From positions 3,844,001-3,908,000 of the forward strand of contig OZ252019.1 of the NCBI GenBank assembly GCA_965247435.1: DNA of 64,000 bases, in the 5' to 3' direction. Shown here piece by piece: positions 1 through 6,640 of the stretch. Both the position numbers and the translations under genes were made by a program. Numbering within the stretch: the first letter of the stretch is position 1; each line of letters begins with the position of its first letter. The notes below the pieces were generated by a model. The model saw only the letters and a list, made by a program, of their open reading frames with translations. It was not told where the DNA came from and searched no databases. The stretch comes from Ilyomonas sp965247435. Its GTDB lineage: Bacteria; Bacteroidota; Bacteroidia; Chitinophagales; Chitinophagaceae.

Positions 1-2
1 AT

Positions 3-827
3 ATTGAGAAGAATTTTGAAATAATTGTTGGCAACTGTATTGAGGAGTTAAAAACCTTTGAGACTTGCCAATTTCAAACCTGTGTCACTAGTCCTCCTTA
101 TTGGGGACTTAGAGACTATAACCATAATAATCAAATTGGTGCAGAAGAAACTTTAGATGCATACATAAATAATATAGTTGAAGTTTTTCGTCAAGTAAAA
201 AGGGTGTTGAAGGATGATGGCACTTTATGGTTGAACATTGGAGATGCCTACACAAGTGGTGGAAGAACTTGGCGAGATGTTGATAAGAAAAACCCTGCTC
301 GTGCAATGAGTTATCGTCCAGATACTCCAAAAGGCTTGAAGCCTAAAGATTTAATAGGCTTGCCTTGGCGTATTGCTTTTGCCTTGCAAAATGATGGATG
401 GTATTTAAGGTCAGATATCATTTGGCACAAACCTAACTGTCAGCCGGAGTCAGTGAAGGATAGACCGACCCAATCACATGAGTACATTTTTTTGCTGGCA
501 AAGAATGAAAAATACTTTTACGATTCTGAAGCAATAAAAGAAAAATCAAAAGACGGCTTAAGTAAAAGAAATAAAAGAAGTGTTTGGAATATCAATACCG
601 AGCCATTTAAAGATGCGCATTTTGCTGTATTTCCTCCTGCCTTAATTGTGCCATGCATTTTAGCTGGAAGTAAAGAAAGTGATTGGATTATTGACCCTTT
701 TTTAGGTTCCGGAACTGTCGGAGAAGTTGCTCAAAAGTTAAACAGAAAATTTGTTGGAGTTGAACTTAACCCGGAGTATGCACAAATTGCAAAAAAAAGA
801 GTTCATGAATTAGTATTATCATTTTGA
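3..827 (+). CDS. DNA methyltransferase, beta-class N4-cytosine/N6-adenine type (5' end outside window)
   Basis: Modification enzyme of a type II restriction-modification system. It methylates an exocyclic amino group so that the partner nuclease does not cut host DNA. The reading frame is open from base 3, so the true start lies upstream; 274 residues are visible. The catalytic motif IV is seen as TSPPYWGL near visible residues 29-36. The AdoMet-binding motif I, DPFLGSGT, comes late, near residue 231. This order (catalytic motif before AdoMet motif) is that of the beta class. The gene converges on the nuclease gene on the opposite strand and the 3' ends overlap by 25 bp. The SPPY form is shared by N4-cytosine and N6-adenine enzymes, so the target base and recognition site cannot be read from sequence. 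Confidence 0.9.
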   Translation: MEKNFEIIVGNCIEELKTFETCQFQTCVTSPPYWGLRDYNHNNQIGAEETLDAYINNIVEVFRQVKRVLKDDGTLWLNIGDAYTSGGRTWRDVDKKNPARAMSYRPDTPKGLKPKDLIGLPWRIAFALQNDGWYLRSDIIWHKPNCQPESVKDRPTQSHEYIFLLAKNEKYFYDSEAIKEKSKDGLSKRNKRSVWNINTEPFKDAHFAVFPPALIVPCILAGSKESDWIIDPFLGSGTVGEVAQKLNRKFVGVELNPEYAQIAKKRVHELVLSF

Positions 828-1630
828 ACTTGCTCCTCATCCAATTCTTTTATTATAAACTCCCAAGTAGCATGAACCGTACAAAGTCGTTTGTCTAATT
901 GATTAATTTTTAGCTTTCTTTCGGAGCCGCCATCAAAGTAAAGCACAAATTTCAAAGCGTTTGTTGTCGTATCTCTTACTCTACAAAATCCCGGTTTTGG
1001 CATTTGTATGCTATCGGTTGTCATTACATATTCTCCATTCGTAACTTCCATAAGTAATGCCTTAGGAATTTCAACCAGTTCATACTTCCAAAATGGTTTT
1101 GAGGGTAAAGGTTTGCCAATGTTGCGTAGGACTAATACTCTATCATAGTTTGAAAGGTGGTTTAAAAACTGTTGTGTCAAACCATGCAAATGTTCCACTT
1201 TGTCTGACCATTCGCCTTTTCCTAACTCCATGTATTTGTGAATATTTATGAAGTCTGTTCTTAGTTTACTATCAGCTTGGGTTTTTAAGGAAAATGTTTC
1301 GTTATTGATAGAAACATCAGCACCGGGATTGTTGTATGCAGATTTCTCAGCAGAAATACCATAGTATTTAAAAACATTTACAAGAACATATTCAAACTTG
1401 TCTTTGGTGAAGGGTTCGTCTGTAAAACAGTGGTGTATACGGAGAGCATCCCCGAAATCATCTAAAATGAAGTCTGTAGATATAAGATTAGTTAGAGGAT
1501 TTCTGTAAAAGGTTTTAGGTCTTGTAAATTGATATGCAATTCTTTCTAACCATATAATTTGCCCTTCAGTTAGGTCAGGCAAGTATTTTACCAGTCTTTC
1601 AACTCTTTCTTCCTTCGTAATCTTATTCAT
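803..1630 (-). CDS. Probable type II restriction endonuclease
   Basis: A 275-residue protein encoded tail-to-tail with the DNA methyltransferase, 25 bp of overlap at the 3' ends. That position is the main evidence that it is the cognate nuclease. The segment NPGADVSINNETFSLKTQA near residues 102-120 could be a divergent PD-(D/E)xK core, with Asp, a short strand and SLK, but the usual acidic residue just before xK is not in its normal place. No helicase or specificity domain is present, which fits a stand-alone type II enzyme. Base composition is AT-rich, like the methyltransferase and unlike the genes after 5.3 kb, which suggests both arrived together. It could also be another RM-associated protein; the nuclease call is mainly from context. 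Confidence 0.65.
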   Translation of the reverse strand: MNKITKEERVERLVKYLPDLTEGQIIWLERIAYQFTRPKTFYRNPLTNLISTDFILDDFGDALRIHHCFTDEPFTKDKFEYVLVNVFKYYGISAEKSAYNNPGADVSINNETFSLKTQADSKLRTDFINIHKYMELGKGEWSDKVEHLHGLTQQFLNHLSNYDRVLVLRNIGKPLPSKPFWKYELVEIPKALLMEVTNGEYVMTTDSIQMPKPGFCRVRDTTTNALKFVLYFDGGSERKLKINQLDKRLCTVHATWEFIIKELDEEQVQNDNTNS

Positions 1631-1789
1631 TTTTCTTTTATGCTATGTTCATCAAGAGTTCTCAAACATAAATAAAACTTGCTGAAACAGGGTGTGTCTT
1701 GTCCTGAAATACGTTGACCATTTTTGATTAAGGTTTGCTGTAGGTTTTCTTAGTTTTTTCCTGCCCTAAAAATGAAGTTGTTTTGATGT

Positions 1790-1816
1790 AAGTGGGACAA
1801 GGCTTTTGTCCCACTT
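1790..1816. other. Perfect hairpin inside the IS, downstream of orfB
   Basis: AAGTGGGACAA (1790-1800) and its exact complement (1806-1816) form an 11-bp stem with a 5-base loop. It lies in the roughly 190-bp non-coding tail between the orfB stop and the terminal repeat. No T-run follows on either strand, so it is not a classical intrinsic terminator. It may act in mRNA stability or block read-through transcription into or out of the element. Confidence 0.6.
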
Positions 1817-1909
1817 CATTTTCAGTGCGTTGATGATTTTGGCACTATTCAGGTTGCTCCTCAGCAGAGCCTGCTTCCATCCTCACATCAACATTACAAA
1901 TATAATCAA

Positions 1910-2875
1910 TCATGCTGCTTCTCTTTTATAGGACTTATACTTTTGCTGATTGTAAGCATTGTGAACCATCTGCGGTGTCTTCAAATCCAGGCTCCAGTGC
2001 AGGCGTTCATTGTTATAAATGTCCACTGCTTCTTTAATCATTGCACGTGCAATGGCCATGCTGGCGATGGTTTTTCGCAGTCCAAACTCGTATTTAAGAA
2101 TGCCGTTGATACGTTCTGCAATTGCATTTTCATACGGGTCTGATTGCTGCGTAGTGCTCATTACAAAGCCCTTATCTTTAGCAAACTCGGTATAGTCAGG
2201 ACAGCAATATTGCATGCCCCGGTCGCTGTGGTGAATGATGTTTTTATGATGGTGCTGACAGTTTTTGTGAGCCATAGTGAGCGCTTGCTTTACCATTGAT
2301 ACTTTCATGTTATCGTCGAGGCTCCAGCCCATTATTTTCTTTGAACAGGCGTCTGTTACAAGGGCTAAATAAGCATGCCCTTCGTCGGTTTTTATATAGG
2401 TAATGTCACTGACAAATGCTTGTTCTGCGTGTGTTATCTCCATATCTTTCAATAAATTAGGAGAGGTGTAGTAAAAGTGTTTTGAGTCGGTGGTGATATG
2501 AAAACACTTTGTTTTTTTTACCAGCAATCCTTTGCAGCGCAACAGGTCAAACATGGCATCTCTGCCCATTTTTATGTTGCGCTCCTGCAACACAGGCTGA
2601 AGCTTTTCATATAATTTGCGGGTGCCTGTCTGCGGCATCTTCTTTCGGATTTCGGCTACTTTATCTAATACAATTTCATGCTCCTTCTGTTTTTGTTTAT
2701 CAGTTTCGATGCGTTGATAATATGCTTGTTTGCTTATCCCGAACACTTCATACAGCCACTTTACTTTGTAAGCTTTTTCTTCTTTCGCTGTATCTCTTGT
2801 GCCAAGTGTTCGGGTAAAAACTTTCCTGTCTGCCGCCAGGCAGGTTTGAAAGTTCCTCCCCCGTGACTTTTTCAA
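1910..2875 (-). CDS. IS3-family transposase OrfB (DDE catalytic subunit)
   Basis: Catalytic part of the transposase. The rve-type DDE core is intact: the first Asp in FVSDITYI, the second in HHSDRGMQY, and the Glu in NAIAERINGILKYEF. Exactly 35 residues separate the second Asp and the Glu, the IS3 signature. The N-terminal HTH_21-like region (KWLYEVFGISKQAYYQRI) is also seen. The upstream limit given is a TTG codon in the overlap with orfA; in the family OrfB is normally made as an OrfA-OrfB fusion by -1 frameshifting. In this copy the frame of orfB relative to orfA is +1 because of a 20-bp insertion in orfA, so the fusion should not form normally. Function of this copy is doubtful although the OrfB frame itself is undamaged. 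Confidence 0.9.
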   Translation of the reverse strand: MKKSRGRNFQTCLAADRKVFTRTLGTRDTAKEEKAYKVKWLYEVFGISKQAYYQRIETDKQKQKEHEIVLDKVAEIRKKMPQTGTRKLYEKLQPVLQERNIKMGRDAMFDLLRCKGLLVKKTKCFHITTDSKHFYYTSPNLLKDMEITHAEQAFVSDITYIKTDEGHAYLALVTDACSKKIMGWSLDDNMKVSMVKQALTMAHKNCQHHHKNIIHHSDRGMQYCCPDYTEFAKDKGFVMSTTQQSDPYENAIAERINGILKYEFGLRKTIASMAIARAMIKEAVDIYNNERLHWSLDLKTPQMVHNAYNQQKYKSYKREAA

Positions 2876-3164
2876 ACTCTGCTATCATGTCCTGCTGGAA
2901 GTCTTTGATGAACTCCAGTTCTTCGATGCGCTCTCGAAGCTTTTTATTTTCCTGGTCTTTGCTCATTCGCTTAGATTTTGATGCATAGTTACTAAGTTTC
3001 TTCATCCAGTAGTCAATAGTGCTTCGGGAAATGTTATACTTTTTAGAAGCATAATTTACTGAAATGAGACCGTTGTTGATTTCGTCAATGACGGAAAGTT
3101 TGAAGTCGAAACTGACTTCTCTGCCATTCTTTTTTCGGCAGGCCTGTTTTTTCTGTGTGTCCAT
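2748..3164 (-). CDS. IS3-family transposase OrfA (helix-turn-helix), C-terminus frameshifted by a palindrome insertion
   Basis: DNA-binding subunit of the IS3 transposase. The N-terminal HTH (FDFKLSVIDEINNGLISVNY, then SRSTIDYWMKKL) and the following leucine-zipper-like coiled coil are normal. The ATG at 3164 is preferred; a TTG three codons upstream is also open. After VTGEELS the frame runs into a 20-bp palindrome (2825-2844) and continues as a non-family tail to 2748. Downstream of the palindrome a different frame reads KFLPEHLAQEIQRKKKK and stops at 2761, which looks like the expected OrfA end. Removing the 20 bp joins that tail to EELSK and puts orfB in the usual -1 relation. The gene is therefore best seen as damaged near its 3' end. 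Confidence 0.85.
   Translation of the reverse strand: MDTQKKQACRKKNGREVSFDFKLSVIDEINNGLISVNYASKKYNISRSTIDYWMKKLSNYASKSKRMSKDQENKKLRERIEELEFIKDFQQDMIAEFEKVTGEELSNLPGGRQESFYPNTWHKRYSERRKSLQSKVAV
2825..2844. repeat. 20-bp REP-like palindrome inserted in the transposase gene
   Basis: On the minus strand the insert reads CCTGCCTGGCGGCAGACAGG, an imperfect palindrome (ideal form CCTGCCTGCC joined to its complement). It is flanked on both sides by AAA. Deleting exactly these 20 bases restores the normal OrfA C-terminus and the usual orfA/orfB frame relation, so the boundaries are well defined. A shorter related hairpin, GCCTGCCTTAGCAGGC, is at 6581-6596. Confidence 0.75.
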
Positions 3165-3227
3165 GCTGACCAATGTTTGTTTAATTTTTGGTCAACCTAT
3201 TTCAGGACGAGAGAGGCGGAACAATTA

Positions 3228-3426
3228 CAGCCAACGTTCAGGGCTTGGCGTTATTGGGATGTTTGAAAAACGTCAGTCCGTAACTGAAGTTGATAATTGC
3301 AATATTGCTGATATTTTATTCATAAGCCAAATTTATAACGTCACGCTGGAACGGAAGCACAGTATAGAACAAAAAGTTGATGTTTACAATGTCAAGCCCA
3401 AATTGCAGCAAACCCCATGTTAGCGG
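3228..3426. repeat. attC-like imperfect inverted repeat, cassette boundary A
   Basis: The left arm (3228-3258, beginning CAGCCAACGTTCAGGGC) and right arm (3389-3426, ending CCCCATGTTAGCGG) are imperfect complements about 130 bp apart. The right end GTTAGC contains the stop codon of the next minus-strand gene (TAA at 3422-3420), so gene and repeat abut as in integron cassettes. The ends resemble, but do not match, the integron consensus GTTRRRY / RYYYAAC. The phrase GTCAAGCCC...TTGCA...CCCCATGTT recurs near 53.2 kb beside another accessory block. Interpretation as a recombination site is inference; no integrase gene is in the window. Confidence 0.5.
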
Positions 3427-4055
3427 TTCGTTGCTTGCATTTCGCTTAGTTTACTTCGTTTAAAGTCTTCTTGTTTGGTAAAGTATTCTACTCCTAAAAC
3501 TAATAATATTGAACCAATGAAAGATACCTTCTGCATGATAGCTAATAACACCCAATTACCTGTCCCGTATAAATATAAAGTGTAGTAGAAGGTCAACAAG
3601 CAAATAATGCACGAGATTTTAAGCAAATAAAGCTTTGTCTTCAGGATATATACAGTAATGTAGAATAAACCAATCAAAAACAAAGTGCTTGATATTGTTA
3701 CCATCATGTCGTGCAAAGGTGTTACAATTAAGAAATTAAACAGTATGTTGAAAACACCTACAATTTTTAAGACAGTTGCAGCGTGTTTTGTAGAAATCTT
3801 TTTTGACGTATTGATAAAAAAAACCCCATCTCCAACCGACTGAAATGCCATTCCAATAATTGCCCAAATTCTGGAAGGGTTTTCTAAACCATTTATTGCT
3901 TTTGCAGCAAACAAGTTGCTTATAAAATTTTTTGTCCAGTCAAACCCGATAGAATTTTTGTCAAGCAACGTTCCGCCTGGATAAAAAAATGTCGCCACTA
4001 CTATAAAAATCACAGAAATCAATATGCATATTAAAACCGAGTATTTCCTAATCAT
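3420..4055 (-). CDS. Integral membrane protein, DUF998-like
   Basis: A 211-residue membrane protein with six or seven hydrophobic segments, starting with an N-terminal helix (CILISVIFIVVATFF). The motif FYPGG followed by FDWTKNFISNLFA resembles the first loop of DUF998-type membrane proteins, whose biochemical role is unknown. The gene stands alone between two cassette-like inverted repeats, and its stop codon lies inside the end of repeat A. The 70-bp stretch between its ATG and repeat B would have to hold its promoter. AT-rich codon use matches the neighbouring accessory genes. The family call is tentative; membrane topology is clear. Confidence 0.65.
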   Translation of the reverse strand: MIRKYSVLICILISVIFIVVATFFYPGGTLLDKNSIGFDWTKNFISNLFAAKAINGLENPSRIWAIIGMAFQSVGDGVFFINTSKKISTKHAATVLKIVGVFNILFNFLIVTPLHDMMVTISSTLFLIGLFYITVYILKTKLYLLKISCIICLLTFYYTLYLYGTGNWVLLAIMQKVSFIGSILLVLGVEYFTKQEDFKRSKLSEMQATNR

Positions 4056-4126
4056 TTGTCTAATTGCTAAATTTTCTCTCCATTATCCAAGTTGTCTACA
4101 GTTTGTGGCAAGTCTGTCTGCAATGA

Positions 4127-4262
4127 CCGCTAACGGTTCGGTATTGGCGAATTGCAGGCAAAATAGTTACGTCAGCACAATATAGTACAAAAGCTTAATT
4201 GAAAAACTAATGAACAGCACATATTCGTCCGCCTGCATTTTGGCAATACACTTGTTGGCTGC
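4127..4262. repeat. attC-like imperfect inverted repeat, cassette boundary B
   Basis: The arms are 4127-4159 (from CCGCTAACGGTTCGG to TTGCAGGC) and 4231-4262 (from GCCTGCATTTTGG to GTTGGCTGC). TGCAGGC pairs exactly with GCCTGCA, and GTATTGG/GGCAATAC pair nearly as well, around a 71-bp spacer. The next gene's stop codon (TGA at 4270-4268) is 6 bp beyond the arm. Size, internal symmetry and tight packing against the gene end resemble integron attC sites, but the terminal heptamers do not fit the consensus exactly. Confidence 0.5.
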
Positions 4263-4267
4263 TGTTG

Positions 4268-4732
4268 TCAGTCGGTAAAAATGCCAAAAGTACCTTTGTC
4301 ACAATAGAGCTTTATAAAGTCTATGATTGAGTCAGCAATGTATTTTCTTTTAAAAACTTTTAGGTCATTCACATCCTTTGTCCATGTAAAAAATTTATAC
4401 TTATTCCTGTCGGTATTTTCAATCTCCAGTCCACATGTTTCTGAATATATCATGTACTCTGCAAATACTAAGTAATCTCCTGTTTCGTCTACTAATTTTT
4501 CTACTTCATTTAAAGGAATAATATTGAAAATCCAATCGTCTCCTTCAACTCCATTTGTAAAAGAATAAAAGTCTACTAAATCGTCTGGAAGTTTTACGCT
4601 GAGTTGTTGTTCTATTGCCGATATGTCCGTTCTGCTCATTCCCGGCTTTGTCCAAGTTGGATATTTTATATCATCTGAATGGATGGTGTCCAAAAAATAA
4701 GCAACCGTCATAATAGTTTTGTTTGCAAACAC
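4268..4732 (-). CDS. SMI1/KNR4 (SUKH) superfamily protein, possible immunity protein
   Basis: A 154-residue protein with the SUKH-type opening: acidic residues in DISAIEQQLSVKLPDDLVDFY, then TNGVEGDDWIFNIIPLNEV. SUKH proteins often neutralise secreted nuclease or deaminase toxins in contact-dependent or RHS systems, but many are orphans, and no toxin gene adjoins this one. The given ATG is the first in frame; an internal ATG at 4711 (MTVAYFLDTI) is an equally good start. The gene forms a one-gene unit next to cassette-like repeat B. Traces of another boundary follow upstream (GGCAGCCAACACATAAATA near 4762-4780). AT-rich composition supports horizontal acquisition. Confidence 0.75.
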   Translation of the reverse strand: MFANKTIMTVAYFLDTIHSDDIKYPTWTKPGMSRTDISAIEQQLSVKLPDDLVDFYSFTNGVEGDDWIFNIIPLNEVEKLVDETGDYLVFAEYMIYSETCGLEIENTDRNKYKFFTWTKDVNDLKVFKRKYIADSIIDFIKLYCDKGTFGIFTD

Positions 4733-4998
4733 AAGCCGTTACATTGAACTTTTTAAATGAATGGCAGCCAACACATAAATATACGCAATAGTACAAAATT
4801 GCCAATCTTATTAATCTATTAATAATCAATTGTATTCCTTTTACCAATCGCAATTATTAGTTGCGCAAATACACAAACCGGCAATCTGTAGTTTACTTAT
4901 TTTATTCATGCAGCAATATACTTCACACCAACAATTTTTTGCAACACACAGATACGGTTTACTGTTATTTTCCTTAGCTTATTCAGTTACTAACCAGC

Positions 4999-5158
4999 TT
5001 GTTTAGCTCTTAAACAACGTGTTTAGCTGCCAAACAGCGTGTTCTTGATTAAAACAATGTGTTTTTGTGCTAAACAGTGCGTTTTTGTGCTAAACACTGT
5101 ATTTAGCTGCTGTTTACGGTGTTTGGCTGCTAAACACCGTGTTTTTGCTCTAAACAAA
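4999..5158. repeat. Eight tandem 20-bp palindromic repeats
   Basis: Eight units of exactly 20 bp follow one another at 4999, 5019, 5039, 5059, 5079, 5099, 5119 and 5139. The consensus is close to GTGTTTAGCTGCTAAACAGC. Each unit contains a dyad, best seen as TGTTTAGC-T-GCTAAACA. Units 2 and 7 are closest to ideal; units 3 and 6 are most diverged. There are no spacers, so this is not a CRISPR array. The array lies 148 bp upstream of the gene at 5306 in a 573-bp gap (4733-5305) that otherwise shows only a partial cassette boundary near 4762. A 20-bp period is about two helix turns, which would place the dyads on one face of the DNA. Confidence 0.9.
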
Positions 5159-5305
5159 GAAAACGCAGCAATGCTACCCGTTTTTAAAAAAAGATAAAAA
5201 ATATAAAAAGCGATTAAGATTGCTTTCGCCCTTTGCGCCATTGCAAAATGCATAATAATATTGTGCCCGTAAAACAATATTTAATAAAACAAAAAAACCA
5301 GTATC

Positions 5306-5971
5306 ATGAGTTTACCAATCAGAGTATCCACCGCGTTTCTAAGAAAAAACCCACTCCTGAAAATTAAAGCAGGACAGTTAATTACCTCCGGCCTCGCAGC
5401 AGAAGTTTCTACCTTTAGCAACCTGCCGGTGCCCCTTACGGAGCTGGAATCGGAAAACTTTAAATTTCAGACAGCCGAAAAAGCAGCATCCGGTGGCGAC
5501 AAAACAGCAATCGCCGCACTTAAAATTGTGGAAAGCGGCTGGATATCCAGGTACCGCGAAACTGCCGATTATGTAAGTATGCGCGCCAATGGCAACGCGG
5601 AGCTGATACGCAAGGCCGGCTTTGTACCTACCAAAGGCGAGCGCAAAAAGAAAACAGTGCCACCGATGATGAGCAACCTGAAGGCTGCGCCGGGCGGCGG
5701 CAAAGGCGTATGCGCCGTATCGTGCACCTCCAGCAAAGACATCAGCGGCTATCTTGTAGTGGCAGCGCCCGAAGAAGTAACAGTGGCCATGGTGGGCGAT
5801 GCGATAGAGCTTACCCTCAACGGTATTAAGATGTATGTAAAGCCTACCAGCCGCAGGATTACGCAACTTACCAACCTTGCCAGCAAACAATCAGTATGCG
5901 TAAGCATGATTGGCTATAATGCTGCCGGCACCGGGCCGCTTACTTCCAGCATAGAAGTTACCCCGCAATAA
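5306..5971 (+). CDS. Conserved hypothetical protein with a fibronectin-III-like C-terminal end
   Basis: A 221-residue protein with no signal peptide and no membrane segment. I do not recognise a defined function. The N-terminal half is helical with a basic stretch (PTKGERKKKTVPP near residues 111-123), followed by a Gly-rich linker. The last 80 residues (SGYLVVAAPEEV, then SVCVSMIGYNAAGTGPLTSSIEV) have the beta-strand pattern and the GYNAAGTGPLT turn typical of fibronectin type III domains. The ATG follows an AT-rich leader directly downstream of the 20-bp tandem array. Codon use is GC-richer than in the accessory genes to its left, so it probably belongs to the core chromosome. It is the only gene between the array and the hairpin-rich stretch. 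Confidence 0.7.
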   Translation: MSLPIRVSTAFLRKNPLLKIKAGQLITSGLAAEVSTFSNLPVPLTELESENFKFQTAEKAASGGDKTAIAALKIVESGWISRYRETADYVSMRANGNAELIRKAGFVPTKGERKKKTVPPMMSNLKAAPGGGKGVCAVSCTSSKDISGYLVVAAPEEVTVAMVGDAIELTLNGIKMYVKPTSRRITQLTNLASKQSVCVSMIGYNAAGTGPLTSSIEVTPQ

Positions 5972-6022
5972 GGGATGAATACCTGATGTATGGTTAGTAA
6001 TTTAGTTTGAAATAATTAAGTG

Positions 6023-6080
6023 TAACCTGTCAGGTTAAATAGCTTTGTAAAATAAAAATGTGTAGTAACCTGACAGGTTA
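6023..6080. repeat. Paired 15-bp palindromes
   Basis: TAACCTGTCAGGTTA occurs at 6023-6037 and its complement TAACCTGACAGGTTA at 6066-6080. Each copy is a 7-1-7 palindrome, and the two can also pair with each other as one 15-bp stem with a 28-base loop. They lie just after the stop of the 5306 gene. They could be operators, a dispersed intergenic repeat or an RNA hairpin; no T-run follows. Confidence 0.75.
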
Positions 6081-6123
6081 ATTGCTGTTTTCGTTGATTG
6101 TTTTTTTTAAGAAAAAAGAACGA

Positions 6124-6507
6124 AAAAGCCACAGAGACACAATATACAGCACGCTTCTCTGATACGCCCTGATGTGGCTTTTGTACTGCTGTGAATTGTG
6201 CAGCAATAGTGCTACGCCAAAGCGAAGAATAAGTGTATTGCTGCTTTCCTTAATTTTTAAAACGGGTATTTATTGCATCGCAAAGCCGCAGCGTGTATGC
6301 GGCTTTTGTGTTGGTAAACGTTGGTTATAGCACGCGCAGCAAAGCCTTATACGCTATGGCAAATTTTTTTGCAATAGCGTATAAGTGTCCGGAAGAAATT
6401 TCTAAATAAAAAAACGAAGCAAAAAAGAACCCGCAGGGTTCACCTGTTTATAGATAAATAATACAGCATCGCGATACGACTCCGCAGCAATCGCGTTATA
6501 AACAGGT
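6124..6507. other. Hairpin-rich intergenic stretch, candidate structured RNA(s)
   Basis: No coding frame is credible in the 669-bp gap 5972-6640. It holds seven perfect inverted repeats: 6124-6133/6173-6182 (10 bp); 6201-6208/6236-6243 (8 bp); 6282-6290/6298-6306 (9 bp); 6346-6357/6374-6385 (12 bp); 6427-6432/6436-6441 (6 bp); 6442-6452/6497-6507 (11 bp), with 6470-6475/6490-6495 nested inside. Stems one and three are related (AAAGCC-A/G-CA with TG-T/C-GGCTTTTGT) and differ by a compensatory A-T to G-C change. Several end in TTTT, so some may be terminators. A further hairpin, GCCTGCCTTAGCAGGC, is at 6581-6596, before the GH5 gene. Confidence 0.6.
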
Positions 6508-6640
6508 TTTCTTTACGCTGTAAACATATAATTTCTACGGAATTTTTCTTCCCGATACCTGCAACCATGATGGTAACAAGGCCTGCCTTAGCAGGCACTC
6601 GCCAACTACGCTTATCTTAGCGCTTCATTTATCACGCCTT

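Larger units (their letters stand above)
1701..3208 (-). mobile_element. IS3-family insertion sequence, about 1.5 kb
   Basis: Both ends carry a 20-bp terminal inverted repeat with one mismatch: GTCCTGAAATACGTTGACCA at 1701-1720 and its near-complement at 3189-3208. Inside are overlapping orfA (helix-turn-helix) and orfB (DDE transposase) on the minus strand, the normal IS3 layout. The first bases outside the repeats do not match each other, so no target-site duplication is seen; this may mean old age, recombination, or that the exact ends are a base or two different. The element sits between the restriction-modification pair and the first cassette-like repeat, about 20 bp from the latter. Its orfA appears to be frame-disrupted, so this copy is probably not autonomous. 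Confidence 0.9.

Noticed and set aside
1690..3215. Target-site duplication of the IS3 element
   Set aside because: The bases just outside the two terminal repeats (ending GTCTT on the left, starting GAGAG on the right) do not match.
3228..4262. Firm call of integron attC sites
   Set aside because: The end heptamers do not satisfy GTTRRRY/RYYYAAC and no integrase is present; reported only as attC-like.
4999..5158. CRISPR array
   Set aside because: The 20-bp units follow each other directly with no spacers and are themselves palindromic; no cas genes are near.
5023..5277. 84-residue minus-strand ORF
   Set aside because: It is made mostly of the tandem 20-bp repeats read in frame by chance; composition is not protein-like.
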